From the NCBI RefSeq assembly GCF_001667375.1, contig NZ_LZIN01000024.1, positions 1 to 64,000 of the forward strand: a stretch of 64,000 nucleotides of DNA, given 5' to 3'. Each line of letters opens with the position of its first letter. Position 1 is the first letter of the stretch. Shown piece by piece: positions 1 to 15,631 of this stretch. This stretch comes from Mycolicibacter sinensis (lineage in GTDB: Bacteria; Actinomycetota; Actinomycetes; Mycobacteriales; Mycobacteriaceae). The notes beneath the pieces were generated by a model, which saw nothing but the letters and a program-made list of their open reading frames with translations, made no database searches and was not told where the DNA came from. A program made the translations under genes and the position numbers.

Positions 1-204
1 GCGCGCGGCTGTGGGAGGCGCCGGGTACTGGGCACGCTGGCGATCATCATCGCGGTGCTGATCGTGGTGAACGCCAAGAGTCCGGGCGGCTCGCTGGCGC
101 CGGCCACCGTCACCGACACCGGTGGCCCGCCGGTCGAATCGTCGAGCTCTGAGTCGCCCCCCGCGCACTCTTCGGGCTGGTCCTGGACCAGGACGGCACA
201 ATGA
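1..204 (+). CDS. pknA: Serine/threonine protein kinase PknA, C-terminal fragment
   Basis: Only the last 67 codons are in the window; the reading frame is open from base 1. The fragment holds a basic stretch, one hydrophobic membrane segment (residues about 10-24 of the fragment) and a short Ser/Pro-rich extracellular tail. That matches the C-terminus of mycobacterial PknA, a membrane Ser/Thr kinase controlling growth and division, which has no PASTA domains. The stop codon overlaps the pknB start in an ATGA, so the two are translationally coupled as in the conserved pknA-pknB pair. The identification rests mainly on this context, because the kinase domain lies outside the window. Confidence 0.85.
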   Translation, partial: ARGCGRRRVLGTLAIIIAVLIVVNAKSPGGSLAPATVTDTGGPPVESSSSESPPAHSSGWSWTRTAQ

Positions 205-2069
205 CCACCCCGCAGCGGCTCTCCGACCGCTATGAGCTCGGCGAGATCCTCGGCTTCGGCGGCATGTCGGAGGTGCACCGGGCGGTCGACACCCGGCTGC
301 ACCGCGACGTGGCCGTCAAGGTGCTGCGTGCCGACCTGGCCCGCGACCCGAGCTTTTATCTGCGCTTCCGGCGTGAGGCGCAGAACGCCGCTGCCCTGAA
401 TCACCCGGCGATCGTCGCGGTTTATGACACCGGCGAAGCGGAGACCCCGGCCGGTCCGCTGCCCTACATCGTGATGGAGCTTGTCGAGGGCGTCACGCTG
501 CGCGACATCGTGCACAACGACGGCCCGATGCCGCCCACCCGTGCCATCGAGGTGATCGCCGACGCCTGCCAGGCGCTGAACTTTTCCCACCAGCACGGCA
601 TCATTCACCGCGATGTCAAGCCGGCCAACATCATGATCGACAAGCACAACGCGGTGAAGGTGATGGACTTCGGCATCGCCCGCGCGGTCGCCGACGCCGG
701 CAACAGCGTCACCCAGACCGCGGCGGTGATCGGCACCGCCCAGTATCTGTCCCCCGAGCAGGCCCGCGGCGAGGGCGTCGACGCCCGCTCCGACGTCTAC
801 TCGCTGGGCTGCGTGCTGTACGAAATCCTCACCGGCGAAGCACCTTTCGTTGGTGACTCGCCGGTTGCGGTGGCCTACCAACATGTCCGCGAAGATCCGG
901 TACCACCATCGCAGCGCCTGCCGGGCCTGCCCGCCGACCTCGACGCCGTGGTGCTCAAAGCGCTGGCGAAGAACCCGGACAACCGCTACCAGACGGCCGC
1001 CGAGATGCGCGCCGACCTGGTTCGGGTGCACAACGGGGAGAAGCCCGAGGCGCCTCGGGTGCTCACCGACGCCGACCGCGCCTCAATGATGGCGCCCCGG
1101 GCGGGTGATGCGACACAGACCGACCCGCTGCCGCGCCAGGAACTCGACTTCGGCCACGAGCGGCCGGGTTCGGTGGGCCGGTGGTTGATCGCCGCGATCG
1201 TGCTGGCGGTACTGACCGTCATCGTCACGGTGTCGATCAACAGTTTCGGGGGCCGCACCCACCAGATCCAGGTTCCCGACGTACGCGGTCGGGCGTCGGT
1301 CGATGCGATCGCCGAACTGCAGAACAAGGGCTTCAAGACCCGCACCGATCAGCGCGCCGACTCCGACGTCCCGCCGGATCATGTGATCAGCACCGACCCG
1401 CCGGCCGGCGCCCCGGCGAACAAGGGCGACAAGATCACCGTCAACGTGTCTTATGGTCCCGAGCAGCGCCAGGTGCCCGACGTGGCGTCATTGAGCTACG
1501 CCGACGCGGTCAAGAAGCTCACCGCCGCCGGGTTCGGCCGGTTCAAGCAGGTCGACTCGCCGTCGACCCCGGAGCTCAAGGGCAAGGTGGTCGGCACCAA
1601 CCCGCCGGCCAACCAGACCACGGCCATCACCAACGAGATCGTGATCGTGATCGGCAGCGGCCCGGCCACCAAGCCCGTTCCCGATGTCACCGGGCAGACG
1701 GTGGAGCTCGCGCAGAAGAACCTGACCGTCTACGGCTTCACCAAGATCACCGAGGTGGCGGTGGACAGCCCGCGCCCGGCCGGCGAGGTGATCGCCACCA
1801 GCCCGCCCACGGGGGAGACCGTGCCGGTCGACGGGGTGATCGAGCTGCGAGTGTCCCGGGGCAATCAGTTCGTCATGCCGGATGTGACCGGAATGTTCTG
1901 GACCGACGCCGAACCGCAGCTACGTGCGTTGGGCTGGACCGGGATGCTGATCAAGGGCGCCGACGTCGACGCCGGCGGCTCCGGCCACAACCGAGTGCTC
2001 TACCAGAGCCCGGCGGCGGGCCAGGGCGTCAACACCGACGGCAACATCACCCTGCGCTTCGGCCAATAG
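201..2069 (+). CDS. pknB: Serine/threonine protein kinase PknB with PASTA repeats
   Basis: 622 residues. The N-terminal kinase domain (about 1-280) has a glycine-rich loop near residues 18-25, catalytic Lys40 in VAVK, the HRDVKPAN catalytic loop, DFG, and an activation segment with paired Thr (SVTQTAAVIGTAQY). A juxtamembrane linker leads to one membrane segment from about residue 328, then four extracellular PASTA repeats with recurring PDV and NPPA/SPPA motifs. In mycobacteria PknB is an essential membrane kinase that senses peptidoglycan precursors and phosphorylates cell-wall regulators. Three of its known targets or target-class proteins (CwlM, MurJ, PonA1) are also encoded in this window. 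It overlaps pknA by 4 nt and converges on trpG with a 4-nt gap. Confidence 0.97.
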   Translation: MTTPQRLSDRYELGEILGFGGMSEVHRAVDTRLHRDVAVKVLRADLARDPSFYLRFRREAQNAAALNHPAIVAVYDTGEAETPAGPLPYIVMELVEGVTLRDIVHNDGPMPPTRAIEVIADACQALNFSHQHGIIHRDVKPANIMIDKHNAVKVMDFGIARAVADAGNSVTQTAAVIGTAQYLSPEQARGEGVDARSDVYSLGCVLYEILTGEAPFVGDSPVAVAYQHVREDPVPPSQRLPGLPADLDAVVLKALAKNPDNRYQTAAEMRADLVRVHNGEKPEAPRVLTDADRASMMAPRAGDATQTDPLPRQELDFGHERPGSVGRWLIAAIVLAVLTVIVTVSINSFGGRTHQIQVPDVRGRASVDAIAELQNKGFKTRTDQRADSDVPPDHVISTDPPAGAPANKGDKITVNVSYGPEQRQVPDVASLSYADAVKKLTAAGFGRFKQVDSPSTPELKGKVVGTNPPANQTTAITNEIVIVIGSGPATKPVPDVTGQTVELAQKNLTVYGFTKITEVAVDSPRPAGEVIATSPPTGETVPVDGVIELRVSRGNQFVMPDVTGMFWTDAEPQLRALGWTGMLIKGADVDAGGSGHNRVLYQSPAAGQGVNTDGNITLRFGQ

Positions 2070-2073
2070 GCGG

Positions 2074-2760
2074 TCAGCTGACCGCGGGAACCGGTGTCAC
2101 CGCGGTCTGCACCGTGGCGGCGATCTCGTCCTCCAACCGGCGCACCAAAGTGTCGTCGCACGCGTAGCCGCAACAGACCAGCCAATTGGCCAGCATCCGG
2201 TGGCCGCCCTCGGTGAGGATGGATTCCGGGTGGAACTGCACCCCGTGGATGGGCAGCTCGGTGTGCCGGACCCCCATGATCACCCCACCGCGGGTGCGCG
2301 CCGTCACCTCCAGGGCGGCGGGCAGCGTCTCGGGCAGGATCGTCAACGAGTGATACCTGGTGGCGGTAAATGGATCCGGCAGACCCGTCAGCACCCCGGT
2401 GTCGGTGTGGAAGACGGTGCTGGTCTTACCGTGCAGCAACTCCGGCGCCCGGCCCACAGTGGCGCCGAAGGCGACGCCGATGGCCTGGTGCCCCAGGCAC
2501 ACGCCCAGCAGGGGGATCCGCGCTGCGGCGCACGCGCGGACCAGGGCGATGGACGCGCCGGCGCGTTCGGGGGTGCCCGGCCCCGGACTGAGCAGCACCC
2601 CGTCGAAGCCGGTCACCACTACGTCCAGGGCGGCCGGGTCGGCCAGGCGGGCGTCGTCGTTGCGCCACACGTCAGCCTGCACTCCCAACTGGCCCAGGTA
2701 TTGCACCAGGTTGAATACAAAGCTGTCGTAATTGTCGACGACCAGGATCCGCACGCTCAC
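2074..2760 (-). CDS. trpG: Anthranilate/aminodeoxychorismate synthase glutamine amidotransferase (TrpG/PabA type)
   Basis: 228 residues, class I glutamine amidotransferase. It starts VRILVVDNYDSFVFNLVQYL and has the nucleophile Cys in GVCLGHQAIG and the His-Glu pair in FHPES. It releases ammonia from glutamine for a chorismate-using partner subunit, either anthranilate synthase (Trp) or aminodeoxychorismate synthase (folate). The partner gene is not in the window, so the pathway cannot be decided; many such subunits serve both. GTG start at 2760, 14 nt downstream of the DUF881 gene, which suggests cotranscription. It corresponds to Rv0013. Confidence 0.9.
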   Translation of the reverse strand: MSVRILVVDNYDSFVFNLVQYLGQLGVQADVWRNDDARLADPAALDVVVTGFDGVLLSPGPGTPERAGASIALVRACAAARIPLLGVCLGHQAIGVAFGATVGRAPELLHGKTSTVFHTDTGVLTGLPDPFTATRYHSLTILPETLPAALEVTARTRGGVIMGVRHTELPIHGVQFHPESILTEGGHRMLANWLVCCGYACDDTLVRRLEDEIAATVQTAVTPVPAVS

Positions 2761-2774
2761 AGGTTACCGGGACT

Positions 2775-3527
2775 TCAGTAGTCGACCGGGCCGGCCGGGA
2801 CGGCGTAGCGCATTCGGGCCGGCGCGGGGGCCTCGACCACCTGCAGATTCTCATCGACTTGTTCGCTGTAGCCCAGGCCGAACCGGATCACATACTGCTT
2901 GTACAGCGTGACCAGGGGAGCGTCGGCCAGCGCGGCCTGCATCGCCGCCGGGTCGCCGATCGCGGTGATGACATAGGGCGGGCTGTAGGTCCGACCGGCC
3001 AGCAGCAAGGTGTTGCCGACGCACCGCGGCGCCGACTCCGCGGTGATCCGCTGGTCCTGCATCTGGACGGCCTCGGCGCCAGCGCTCCACACCGCGTTGA
3101 GCACCGCGGAGATGTCCTGCTGGTGGACCACCAGGTCGTCCGGGGAGGCGTCGCGGGGGAACCGGCCGTTGGCGTCGCGCTGGGCATCGGTGAGGGTCAC
3201 GACCAGGCCCGGCCCGTACACCGCCTCCAAGCCGGCCGCCTCGGCCATCTGCGCGGTGCGATTGCGCATCGCCGAGAGCGCCGCGCCGGCTCCGCGGCCA
3301 TGCACCGATCCCACCGCGGTCGCCAGCGCGTCGCGTTTGTCGGTGAGTTCCTCCACGGTGGATTGGGTGGAGCGGACCAGGTCGACCAGCCGCGGTGCGT
3401 CGCCGCGGCGGATCTCCTTGCCGCCGGAGACACCGTGGGTGGCCGCCAGCAGCAGACCGGCCAGCAGACACACCAGGGGAACGCCGACCCGCCAGGGGGA
3501 GCGGCGGCCGGGGTACGCGACCTCCAT
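2775..3527 (-). CDS. DUF881 family membrane-anchored protein (Rv0012-like)
   Basis: 250 residues from the ATG at 3527, chosen because GGAGAG lies just upstream. An in-frame start at 3596 would run into the crgA promoter region. The protein has a short cytoplasmic N-terminus, one membrane segment ([15 protein letters not shown]), a coiled-coil-like stretch (about 50-85) and an extracytoplasmic DUF881 domain. DUF881 proteins are common near division genes in Actinobacteria and Firmicutes; their biochemical role is not established. It is divergent from crgA and upstream of trpG in the same order as Rv0012-Rv0013. Confidence 0.85.
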   Translation of the reverse strand: MEVAYPGRRSPWRVGVPLVCLLAGLLLAATHGVSGGKEIRRGDAPRLVDLVRSTQSTVEELTDKRDALATAVGSVHGRGAGAALSAMRNRTAQMAEAAGLEAVYGPGLVVTLTDAQRDANGRFPRDASPDDLVVHQQDISAVLNAVWSAGAEAVQMQDQRITAESAPRCVGNTLLLAGRTYSPPYVITAIGDPAAMQAALADAPLVTLYKQYVIRFGLGYSEQVDENLQVVEAPAPARMRYAVPAGPVDY

Positions 3528-3619
3528 CGGCTCTCCAATTCTCGGCTGGTTGCCGGGCTGGGTTAATCTCGTACCGACCCATACTCGCAGCTTCACCGCC
3601 GCACTGTCCCGAGGTACTG

Positions 3620-3901
3620 ATGCCCAAGTCGAAGGTTCGCAAGAAGACCAGCTTCACTCCCTCGGCGGTGAGCCGCACGCCGGTCAAGGTCAAGGGCGGG
3701 CCGTCGAGCGCGTGGTTCGTCGCGCTGTTTCTGGGGCTGATGCTGTTCGGGCTGGTGTGGCTGATGGTGTACCAGCTGGCGGCCACCGGCTTGGACACCC
3801 CTGCGGCACTCACCTGGATGAGCGAGCTCGGCCCGTGGAACTACGCGATCGCGTTTGCTTTCATGATCACCGGGCTGTTGCTCACGATGCGCTGGCGCTG
3901 A
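3620..3901 (+). CDS. crgA: Cell division protein CrgA
   Basis: 93 residues, the same length as M. tuberculosis CrgA. A basic N-terminus (MPKSKVRKK) is followed by two membrane segments (about 32-52 and 70-90) joined by a short loop. CrgA is a divisome membrane protein that interacts with FtsZ, FtsQ, FtsI/PbpB and CwsA in mycobacteria. The start is the ATG at 3620; upstream in-frame sequence lies within the region antisense to the DUF881 gene and is rejected. It is divergently transcribed from that gene. Its reported partner CwsA lies about 1.2 kb away. Confidence 0.95.
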   Translation: MPKSKVRKKTSFTPSAVSRTPVKVKGGPSSAWFVALFLGLMLFGLVWLMVYQLAATGLDTPAALTWMSELGPWNYAIAFAFMITGLLLTMRWR

Positions 3902-4041
3902 GCGGCGCTGGCCTGCGATTTCGGTTATGTGGCGCGGTCCGCGATGCCAGCGAGGTAACCAAGCGGTTGCTCAATCACATCGATGTGATTTATCCCCACT
4001 GTGGACAACCCCTGTAGATAACCTCAAAACTGCAGGTCGCC
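3902..4041. promoter_or_regulatory. Intergenic palindrome and DnaA-box-like pair upstream of an Rv0010c-like gene
   Basis: This gap between crgA and the next gene holds a perfect 18-bp palindrome, AATCACATCGATGTGATT (3973-3990). Overlapping its last base is TTATCCCCA (3990-3998), and TGTGGACAA (4000-4008) follows, the exact reverse complement of the mycobacterial DnaA box TTGTCCACA. The arrangement looks like an operator plus DnaA site in front of the downstream gene. The identity of any palindrome-binding protein is unknown. Confidence 0.5.
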
Positions 4042-4473
4042 TTGTCTGAGGAACAGCGCCAGCAAACCCAGTGGTCGCCTCCAGCCGGCGGAATCGCTGG
4101 TTGCGCGCTTGCCGGCGCGGTGTTAGCTATCAGCGCTGTGACGCTCGCCACAGATCTACCCGGACGGCTTCTGGCCGGCATTGCCGGAGTCGGCCTGATG
4201 GTGTTTGCCGGTTTCTCCTGGCAGGCCCGGCCCAAACTGGCGCTCACCCCGCAGGGGCTGGCGGTGCGCGGCTGGCGGCGCACCCGGATTCTGGCCCCCG
4301 GTAGCCTCGCGCGGGTCCGCGTCACCGAGTTCCAGCGAATCGGGCGCAAGCATCGGCTGCTCGAAATCGAGACCGACGACGACCTGCTGATCCTGTCCCG
4401 GTGGGATCTGGGAACCGATCCCCGCGACGTCTTCGATGCCCTGACAGCGGCCGGTTACACCGGCCGTCGTTGA
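4042..4473 (+). CDS. Rv0010c-like membrane protein with PH-like domain
   Basis: 143 residues from a TTG at 4042. Two hydrophobic segments (about 18-36 and 42-60) are followed by a soluble C-terminal domain resembling small bacterial PH-like domains (PKLALTPQGLAVRGWRR... ILSRWDLGTDP). The C-terminus strongly resembles M. tuberculosis Rv0010c, whose function is unknown. No strong ribosome-binding site precedes the TTG, so the exact start is uncertain. It converges on ppiA with a 10-nt gap. Confidence 0.8.
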   Translation: MSEEQRQQTQWSPPAGGIAGCALAGAVLAISAVTLATDLPGRLLAGIAGVGLMVFAGFSWQARPKLALTPQGLAVRGWRRTRILAPGSLARVRVTEFQRIGRKHRLLEIETDDDLLILSRWDLGTDPRDVFDALTAAGYTGRR

Positions 4474-4483
4474 GAGGCCTCCG

Positions 4484-5032
4484 TCAGGAGACGGTGATCG
4501 ACTCGATGACGACGGGCTCGGTGGGCCGGTCGGCGCGGTCGGTCGCGGTGGTGGCGATGGCGTCCACGACACCCTGTGAGTCGGGGTCGACGACCTCACC
4601 GAAGATGGTGTGCTTGCGGTTCAGGTGCGGGGTCTGGCCGACGGTGATGAAGAACTGCGAGCCGTTGGTGCCCGGGCCGGCGTTGGCCATCGCCAGCAGG
4701 TAGGGCTTGTCGAAGACCAGCTCGGGGTGGAACTCGTCCTCGAACTTGTACCCCGGGCCGCCGCGACCGGTGCCGGTCGGGTCGCCGCCCTGGATCATGA
4801 AGCCGCCGATCACGCGGTGGAACACCGCGCCGTCGTAGAACGGGCCCGACGAGCCGCCGGAGGCGTTGGTGGTCGAGTACTCCTTGGTGCCCTGGGCCAG
4901 CCCGACGAAGTTGGCGACGGTTTTGGGGGCGTGGTTGCCGAACAGCGCGATCTTGATGTCGCCGCGATTGGTGTGCAGCGTGGCGGTGGCGGTGGCGATG
5001 GGGCTGGAGGTCATGGGATGACAGTGTGCCAT
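4484..5032 (-). CDS. ppiA: Peptidyl-prolyl cis-trans isomerase A (cyclophilin)
   Basis: 182 residues from the ATG at 5032, the same length as M. tuberculosis PpiA. Single cyclophilin domain with the signature region [26 protein letters not shown] and [12 protein letters not shown], covering the active-site Arg, Gln, Phe and His positions. It catalyses proline isomerisation during folding. There is no signal peptide, so it is predicted cytoplasmic. An alternative in-frame ATG at 5014 would remove six residues; upstream extension to 5074 would run to the start of the divergent cwsA. Confidence 0.95.
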   Translation of the reverse strand: MAHCHPMTSSPIATATATLHTNRGDIKIALFGNHAPKTVANFVGLAQGTKEYSTTNASGGSSGPFYDGAVFHRVIGGFMIQGGDPTGTGRGGPGYKFEDEFHPELVFDKPYLLAMANAGPGTNGSQFFITVGQTPHLNRKHTIFGEVVDPDSQGVVDAIATTATDRADRPTEPVVIESITVS

Positions 5033-5072
5033 TCGCGGCGTGGTGGGCTGCGTCACGGGTAGCGTTGCAGCC

Positions 5073-5498
5073 ATGCGCCTGTCGACCCAGAACCACCTGA
5101 CTCACCGTGAACGCCTGACCCGGGGCCTGGCACACACCGCGGGCGGGCCGGTCGACGTGGCACGGGGCGCCGTCGGGCTCAGTGGGGCCGCGGTGCAACG
5201 CGGCGCGGTGGAACTACGCCGGCGCTACCGGGAGAGCCGGCTGGCCGACCACGTCGCCGACGCTGCCGATGCCGCCGCCCGCGAGTTGGTCGCCGCCGGG
5301 GAGGTGGTCGCCGGGCTGCCGGAGGTGCTCGCGTACGGCGAGCCGCGGCGTCGCCGGATTCGCCGTTCCTGGGTGATCGCCGGGGTGGCCGGTGCAGCGC
5401 TGCTGGCCGGTGGAGTGGTGGTGCTGATCCGCCGGTCGGATCGGCCGGAAGAATCCTCGCCGCGACCGCCGAGCGTGGACGCGCCGCACAAGATTTGA
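5073..5498 (+). CDS. cwsA: Cell wall synthesis protein CwsA
   Basis: 141 residues. A soluble N-terminal part (about 1-100) is followed by one membrane segment near the C-terminus ([20 protein letters not shown]) and a basic/polar tail. Position next to ppiA and the alaT-ileT tRNAs matches Rv0008c/CwsA, a mycobacterial protein reported to bind CrgA and Wag31 and to contribute to polar peptidoglycan synthesis. The call rests on synteny and topology. It ends 8 nt before the tRNA-Ala gene on the opposite strand. Confidence 0.8.
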   Translation: MRLSTQNHLTHRERLTRGLAHTAGGPVDVARGAVGLSGAAVQRGAVELRRRYRESRLADHVADAADAAARELVAAGEVVAGLPEVLAYGEPRRRRIRRSWVIAGVAGAALLAGGVVVLIRRSDRPEESSPRPPSVDAPHKI

Positions 5499-5506
5499 CA
5501 AAAGTG

Positions 5507-5579
5507 TGGAGCCTAGGAGATTCGAACTCCTGACATCTGCCTTGCAAAGGCAGCGCTCTACCAACTGAGCTAAGGCCCC
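5507..5579 (-). tRNA. alaT: tRNA-Ala (anticodon TGC)
   Basis: 73-nt cloverleaf. Acceptor GGGGCCT pairs with AGGCTCC, the anticodon arm is CTGCC-TTTGCAA-GGCAG with TGC at the centre, the T arm contains GTTCGAATC, and the discriminator is A. The 3' CCA is not encoded (genomic CAC follows), so it must be added by the CCA-adding enzyme, also encoded in this window. It lies 12 nt downstream of tRNA-Ile. Confidence 0.97.
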
Positions 5580-5591
5580 TGATGGGACTCG

Positions 5592-5665
5592 TGGGCCTAG
5601 GAGGACTCGAACCTCCGACCTCTTCGTTATCAGCGAAGCGCTCTAACCGCCTGAGCTATAGGCCC
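5592..5665 (-). tRNA. ileT: tRNA-Ile (anticodon GAT)
   Basis: 74-nt cloverleaf. Acceptor GGGCCTA pairs with TAGGCCC, the anticodon arm is CTTCG-CTGATAA-CGAAG with GAT, the T arm contains GTTCGAGTC, and the discriminator is A. No encoded CCA. It forms the conserved ileT-alaT pair downstream of gyrA found in mycobacteria. Confidence 0.97.
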
Positions 5666-5737
5666 GTAGTCGACTACGACCGAGCGCCGAGATTACCGCA
5701 CCCGAGGCCCCGCGACCAAAATGGCCCAAAATGCCGG

Positions 5738-6568
5738 TCAGTCCCGGTCGGCCAGGGTGACCTCGACGCCGCCGACCACATCGGTGCTCAGGTTGTAGAT
5801 CACCACACCGAGGGTGGCCATCGCGGTCAGCACGACGACGTTCACCAGCCCGATCAGGGCTGCGCCGCCGAAGATCGAACTGCCCGAAACCAGTTCCGCG
5901 GCACTGTTATTGGTCAACAAATCACCGACGTTGCTGTTCAGCTTGCTCCAGACACCCATCGCTCCCAGCAGGACGTACAGCACGGCCACGGCGATCATCC
6001 AGACGAAGAACAGCGCCGTCGACAACAGCAGCGACACCTTCAGCGCGCTCCACGGGTCGATGCGCCGGATCTGCATGCTGGCCCGCACCGGGCCGCGCGG
6101 TCCGGCCGACACCTGTGGGCGCCGCGCCGCCGGACGCCGCTGGGCCGGTTCGGACAGATCCGGCAACTCGCTGCCGTAGGCGTCCTCGGACGACCCGGGC
6201 GGGGCGGCCTGGGCCGGCTTGGCCGGTGGCTGAGCCGGCTTGGCCGGTGGGTTGGCGGGCTTGGCAGGCGCCGGTTGCGCAGCACCGGGCGCGGCGGTGC
6301 CGGAGACGAAGCGGCGCAGCCGGTCATCGACGCCGGCGGAGCGGGCCGTCGCGTTGGGCTCGGCCGGCCGGGCCGGTTCGCCGGCCCGGGCCGGGGCGGG
6401 TTGGCGGTTCTGGCCCCCGCGCGGCCAGGGCGGCGCGTCGCCGCTCTCGGCGATCCGGCCCGAGCGGCCCGCGGGCCGCTGGCCTGCGGCGTCGGCCGAA
6501 CCGCTGCCCGGGGGCTCGGTGTTACCCGGGCCGTTGCCCGGATGCCCCGGCTCATTCGGTGCGCTCAC
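5738..6568 (-). CDS. DUF3566 membrane protein (Rv0007-like)
   Basis: 276 residues, GTG start at 6568. The first roughly 160 residues are low-complexity, rich in Pro, Ala and Gly with repeated PAKPA motifs. The C-terminal DUF3566 domain begins near [15 protein letters not shown] and has two membrane segments. Function unknown; DUF3566 proteins sit downstream of gyrA across Actinobacteria. It follows gyrA by 55 nt on the same strand, so cotranscription is likely. The proline-rich arm is presumably cytoplasmic. Confidence 0.9.
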   Translation of the reverse strand: MSAPNEPGHPGNGPGNTEPPGSGSADAAGQRPAGRSGRIAESGDAPPWPRGGQNRQPAPARAGEPARPAEPNATARSAGVDDRLRRFVSGTAAPGAAQPAPAKPANPPAKPAQPPAKPAQAAPPGSSEDAYGSELPDLSEPAQRRPAARRPQVSAGPRGPVRASMQIRRIDPWSALKVSLLLSTALFFVWMIAVAVLYVLLGAMGVWSKLNSNVGDLLTNNSAAELVSGSSIFGGAALIGLVNVVVLTAMATLGVVIYNLSTDVVGGVEVTLADRD

Positions 6569-6623
6569 CCACGGCTCCTTCGCTGTGTATCCGAGCCGCC
6601 CGGCGGCTGGGTTTCTCGTCGGT

Positions 6624-10379
<3,756 letters not shown>

Positions 10380-10421
10380 CTATTCCTCGTTCAGTCCGCT
10401 GTCGGGTAAGGCCAGATTTCG

Positions 10422-12682
<2,261 letters not shown>

Positions 12683-13240
12683 CTAGCCGTAGGTGTCGCG
12701 CGGCCCGCGGCCCGAGACGTGCAGAGGACCCTTGCGCCACGACGGAGCGGTCGGGCCGGTGATCTTCAGCGTCGTCACCACCCCATCGCCGACCGCCGCG
12801 GCAATTTTCGCCAGCAACTGTGCCTGCACGAGCCGCAGCTGGGTGGCCCAGGCCGTCGATTCCGCCGACACGCTCAGCACTCCCTCGGAGAGCCGGGTCG
12901 GTGTCGCGTGCGCGGCGATGTCCTCGCCGACCACCGCGCGCCACCGGCCCAGGACGGTGCCCTCGGCGACCTGCGCCGACCAGCCCCGGGCCTGCGCGAG
13001 GTCGCGGGTGGCGGCGCCCAGCGTCTGGGGATCGCGGCGATCGGGTCCGGGCCCCGACCAGCTCCGGCGGCCGCCGCCGCTACCGGGCGTTCGCCGGCGC
13101 AGCGGCGCCCGGCGCCCCTGCCCGACGTCTTTGCCCTGGCTGCGCGCCGCCTCGCGGGCCTCGGCCAAGGTCCGCCGGACCAGATCCATGCCGGCCAGCC
13201 CGGCCAGGTGCGCCGGCGGTTCGACGTCCGAATCGCTCAC
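12683..13240 (-). CDS. dciA: DUF721 protein DciA, replicative helicase operator/loader (Rv0004-like)
   Basis: 185 residues from the GTG at 13240, which overlaps the recF stop in a GTGA. A basic, disordered N-terminal half (about 1-75) precedes the DUF721 domain (about 80-170: [43 protein letters not shown]). DciA is the ancestral partner of DnaB in bacteria lacking DnaC/DnaI, and M. tuberculosis Rv0004 is reported to be essential for replication. Its predicted partner DnaB is encoded at 62093. Upstream in-frame sequence to 13594 is antisense-type noise over recF. Confidence 0.9.
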   Translation of the reverse strand: MSDSDVEPPAHLAGLAGMDLVRRTLAEAREAARSQGKDVGQGRRAPLRRRTPGSGGGRRSWSGPGPDRRDPQTLGAATRDLAQARGWSAQVAEGTVLGRWRAVVGEDIAAHATPTRLSEGVLSVSAESTAWATQLRLVQAQLLAKIAAAVGDGVVTTLKITGPTAPSWRKGPLHVSGRGPRDTYG

Positions 13241-14397
13241 GAGCCACCCCCGATCAGCTCCGACACCCTGCCGTGATCGCTTTCGGTGACCGCGATGTGG
13301 ATCTGGCGGGCCTGCCAATCCGCCGGCACGTCCTCGGCGACGGCGGCGGTGATCAGCACCTGTTCGGCCGAAGCGGCCACCTCGGCGAGCGCGCGGCGGC
13401 GAGCAGCGTCCAACTCGGCGAAGACGTCGTCGAGCAGCAACACCGGTTCGGCGCCCTCGCTGCGCAACAGTTGGTACGCCGCCAACCGCAGCGCCAGCGC
13501 CATCGACCACGATTCCCCATGGCTGGCAAAGCCTTTCACCGGCCGGTCGCCCAGCCGCAGCTCCAACTCGTCGCGGTGCGGACCGACCAGACACACGCCG
13601 CGTTCCAGCTCCGCGCGCCTCCGGCTCGCCAATTCCGCCAAGAGCACTTCCTGGAGCTGGACCGGTCCTTCGCCGGCATCCTCAGCAGAAATCTCCACTT
13701 TGGGCCGGTAGGCCACCGCCGCGTTGCGGGTTCCGGGCGCAAGTAGTTGATAGGCCTTCTCAACCTCGGGTGCGAGCTGATTGACCAGGTCGATCCGGGC
13801 GGCCATGAGATCTGCGCCGTGCGCGGCAAGTTGGGCGTCCCAGACGTCGAGGGTGTCCAACACCGACCGGTCCCCGCGGTGCAGCGCGCCGGGCGCACTT
13901 TTGAGCAGCGCCGTGCGCTGCCGCAACACCTTGTCGTAATCGGCGCGCACCGCCGCGACCCGCGGCCGGCGCACACTGGCCAATTCGTCGAGGTAGCGGC
14001 GGCGCTCACCGGGGTCACCGCGGACCAGCGCCAGGTCCTCCGGGGCGAACAACACCGCGCGCAGCACCCCGACAACCTCGCGGGCGTGGCGCACCGGAGC
14101 CCGGTTCAGCCGGACCTTGTTGGCGCGTCCGGCGGCGATCTCCACATCGACCGCCAGTTCGCGGCCTTCGTTGACGACGATCGTCGACACCACCGACCGA
14201 TCGGCGCCCGATCTGATCAGCGGGGCGTCGGTGGCTACCCGGTGCGAGCCCAAAGTTGACGAATACCACAGGGCCTCAATGAGATTGGTTTTACCGTAAC
14301 CGTTGGGTCCGACCAGTACCGTCGCACCCGGTTCCAGTTCGAGGTCGACATGCGCCCAGGACCGGAACTCGCGCAGGCCCAGGTGGCGGACATACAC
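13237..14397 (-). CDS. recF: DNA repair and recombination protein RecF
   Basis: 386 residues. SMC-like ATPase with Walker [11 protein letters not shown] near residues 32-41 and a C-terminal Walker B/D-loop region ([15 protein letters not shown]). RecF binds gapped DNA and helps RecR/RecO load RecA. The start [14 protein letters not shown] is typical. It lies 37 nt downstream of dnaN and overlaps dciA by 4 nt. There is no gnd gene between dnaN and recF, unlike my recollection of M. smegmatis. Confidence 0.96.
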   Translation of the reverse strand: MYVRHLGLREFRSWAHVDLELEPGATVLVGPNGYGKTNLIEALWYSSTLGSHRVATDAPLIRSGADRSVVSTIVVNEGRELAVDVEIAAGRANKVRLNRAPVRHAREVVGVLRAVLFAPEDLALVRGDPGERRRYLDELASVRRPRVAAVRADYDKVLRQRTALLKSAPGALHRGDRSVLDTLDVWDAQLAAHGADLMAARIDLVNQLAPEVEKAYQLLAPGTRNAAVAYRPKVEISAEDAGEGPVQLQEVLLAELASRRRAELERGVCLVGPHRDELELRLGDRPVKGFASHGESWSMALALRLAAYQLLRSEGAEPVLLLDDVFAELDAARRRALAEVAASAEQVLITAAVAEDVPADWQARQIHIAVTESDHGRVSELIGGGS

Positions 14398-14434
14398 CGC
14401 GAAACCACCCCTCCCGTCGTGGCGGCCGCGCCGG

Positions 14435-15631
14435 TCAGCCAGGCAGGCGAACCGGCATCAACAGGTAGACGTAATCCGACGCCACGGCCGGGAACGGGCC
14501 GGCGCCGCTGTGCACCGGATCGCCGTCACTGGCGGGTCGGAGCACAGCGGGCTTTTTGGGATCGGTGAAACCCATCGAGACCTTCTCGCTGTGCAGCGAG
14601 CCCAGCCCGTCGGTCAGATATGTCGGATTGAACGCGATGGTCAGCGGCTCACCGACGAAGTCCACCGGGAGGTCCTCCTCGGCCCGGCCGACATCCTCGG
14701 CGCCGGCGGACAACCGCAGGGTGCCCTCGGACAACTCCATCCGGACCTGCGCACCGCGATCGGCGACCAACGCGACACGTTTGATCGCCTCGGTCAGCTC
14801 GGCCACACCCATGGTGGCGACCGCAAGGTGCTCGCTGGGCAGCAGTTGGCGGAATTTCGGGAATTCGGCATCCAGCAGCCGGGTGGTGCTGCGCTTGCCT
14901 CCGCTGGTGATACCCAGTAGGCCTTCGCTGCCGACGGCCGGTCCGGCACCCAACGCCAGATGCACTTCGGTGCCATCACTGCTGGCCTTGGCGGCTTCGG
15001 CGAGGGTCTTGGCCGGCACCAGCACGGCAGCTTCGGTGCCCGGCGCCGATGACCAGGTCAATTCGCGCACTGCCAGCCGGAAGCGGTCGGTGGCAGCCAA
15101 AACCACTGTGTTACCCGATATTTCAACGCGAATGCCAGTCAACATCGGCAACGTGTCATCCCGGCCGGCGGCTACCGCCACCTGGCCGATCGCCTCGGCG
15201 AACAGGTCGGCGGGCAACACCCCGGTCTCGTCGGGCAACGTCGGCAGGGTGGGGTAGTCCTCAACGGTCATCGTCGGCAACGAGAACCGGGAATTACCGC
15301 ACGTCAATGACGCCCGGGTGGCCTCCACCTGGACCTCAACCGGCTTGGCGGGAAGCGCCCGAGTGATATCCGACAGCAGCCGTCCGGACACCAAAACACT
15401 TCCCGGAGAGGCGATCTCAGCGGCCAGCTGGACCTCGGCAGAAACCTCGTAGTCGAACCCGGAGACGGTCAACCCGTTGTCGGATCCGGTCAGCAGCACC
15501 CCGGCCAGCAACGGCACGGTGGGCCGAGCCGGCAAGGATTTCGCGACCCACGCCACCGCGTCGGCGAAGTCGTCCCGGTCAAGGCGAAATCTCAAGTCGG
15601 TCAGACCCGCGTTCGTGGTCGCCGCGTCCAT
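14435..15631 (-). CDS. dnaN: DNA polymerase III sliding clamp (beta subunit)
   Basis: 398 residues, three-fold beta-clamp architecture (about 15-135, 145-265, 270-398). Conserved segments include [33 protein letters not shown] and the C-terminal MPVRL that closes the protein-binding pocket. The dimeric ring tethers polymerases to DNA. ATG start at 15631, 531 bp from the dnaA stop; that gap is oriC. Same strand as dnaA and recF. Confidence 0.97.
   Translation of the reverse strand: MDAATTNAGLTDLRFRLDRDDFADAVAWVAKSLPARPTVPLLAGVLLTGSDNGLTVSGFDYEVSAEVQLAAEIASPGSVLVSGRLLSDITRALPAKPVEVQVEATRASLTCGNSRFSLPTMTVEDYPTLPTLPDETGVLPADLFAEAIGQVAVAAGRDDTLPMLTGIRVEISGNTVVLAATDRFRLAVRELTWSSAPGTEAAVLVPAKTLAEAAKASSDGTEVHLALGAGPAVGSEGLLGITSGGKRSTTRLLDAEFPKFRQLLPSEHLAVATMGVAELTEAIKRVALVADRGAQVRMELSEGTLRLSAGAEDVGRAEEDLPVDFVGEPLTIAFNPTYLTDGLGSLHSEKVSMGFTDPKKPAVLRPASDGDPVHSGAGPFPAVASDYVYLLMPVRLPG

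Noticed and set aside
2851..3813. 320-codon - strand frame spanning the DUF881 gene and crgA
   Set aside because: Out of frame with the DUF881 gene and antisense to crgA; both of those are conserved.
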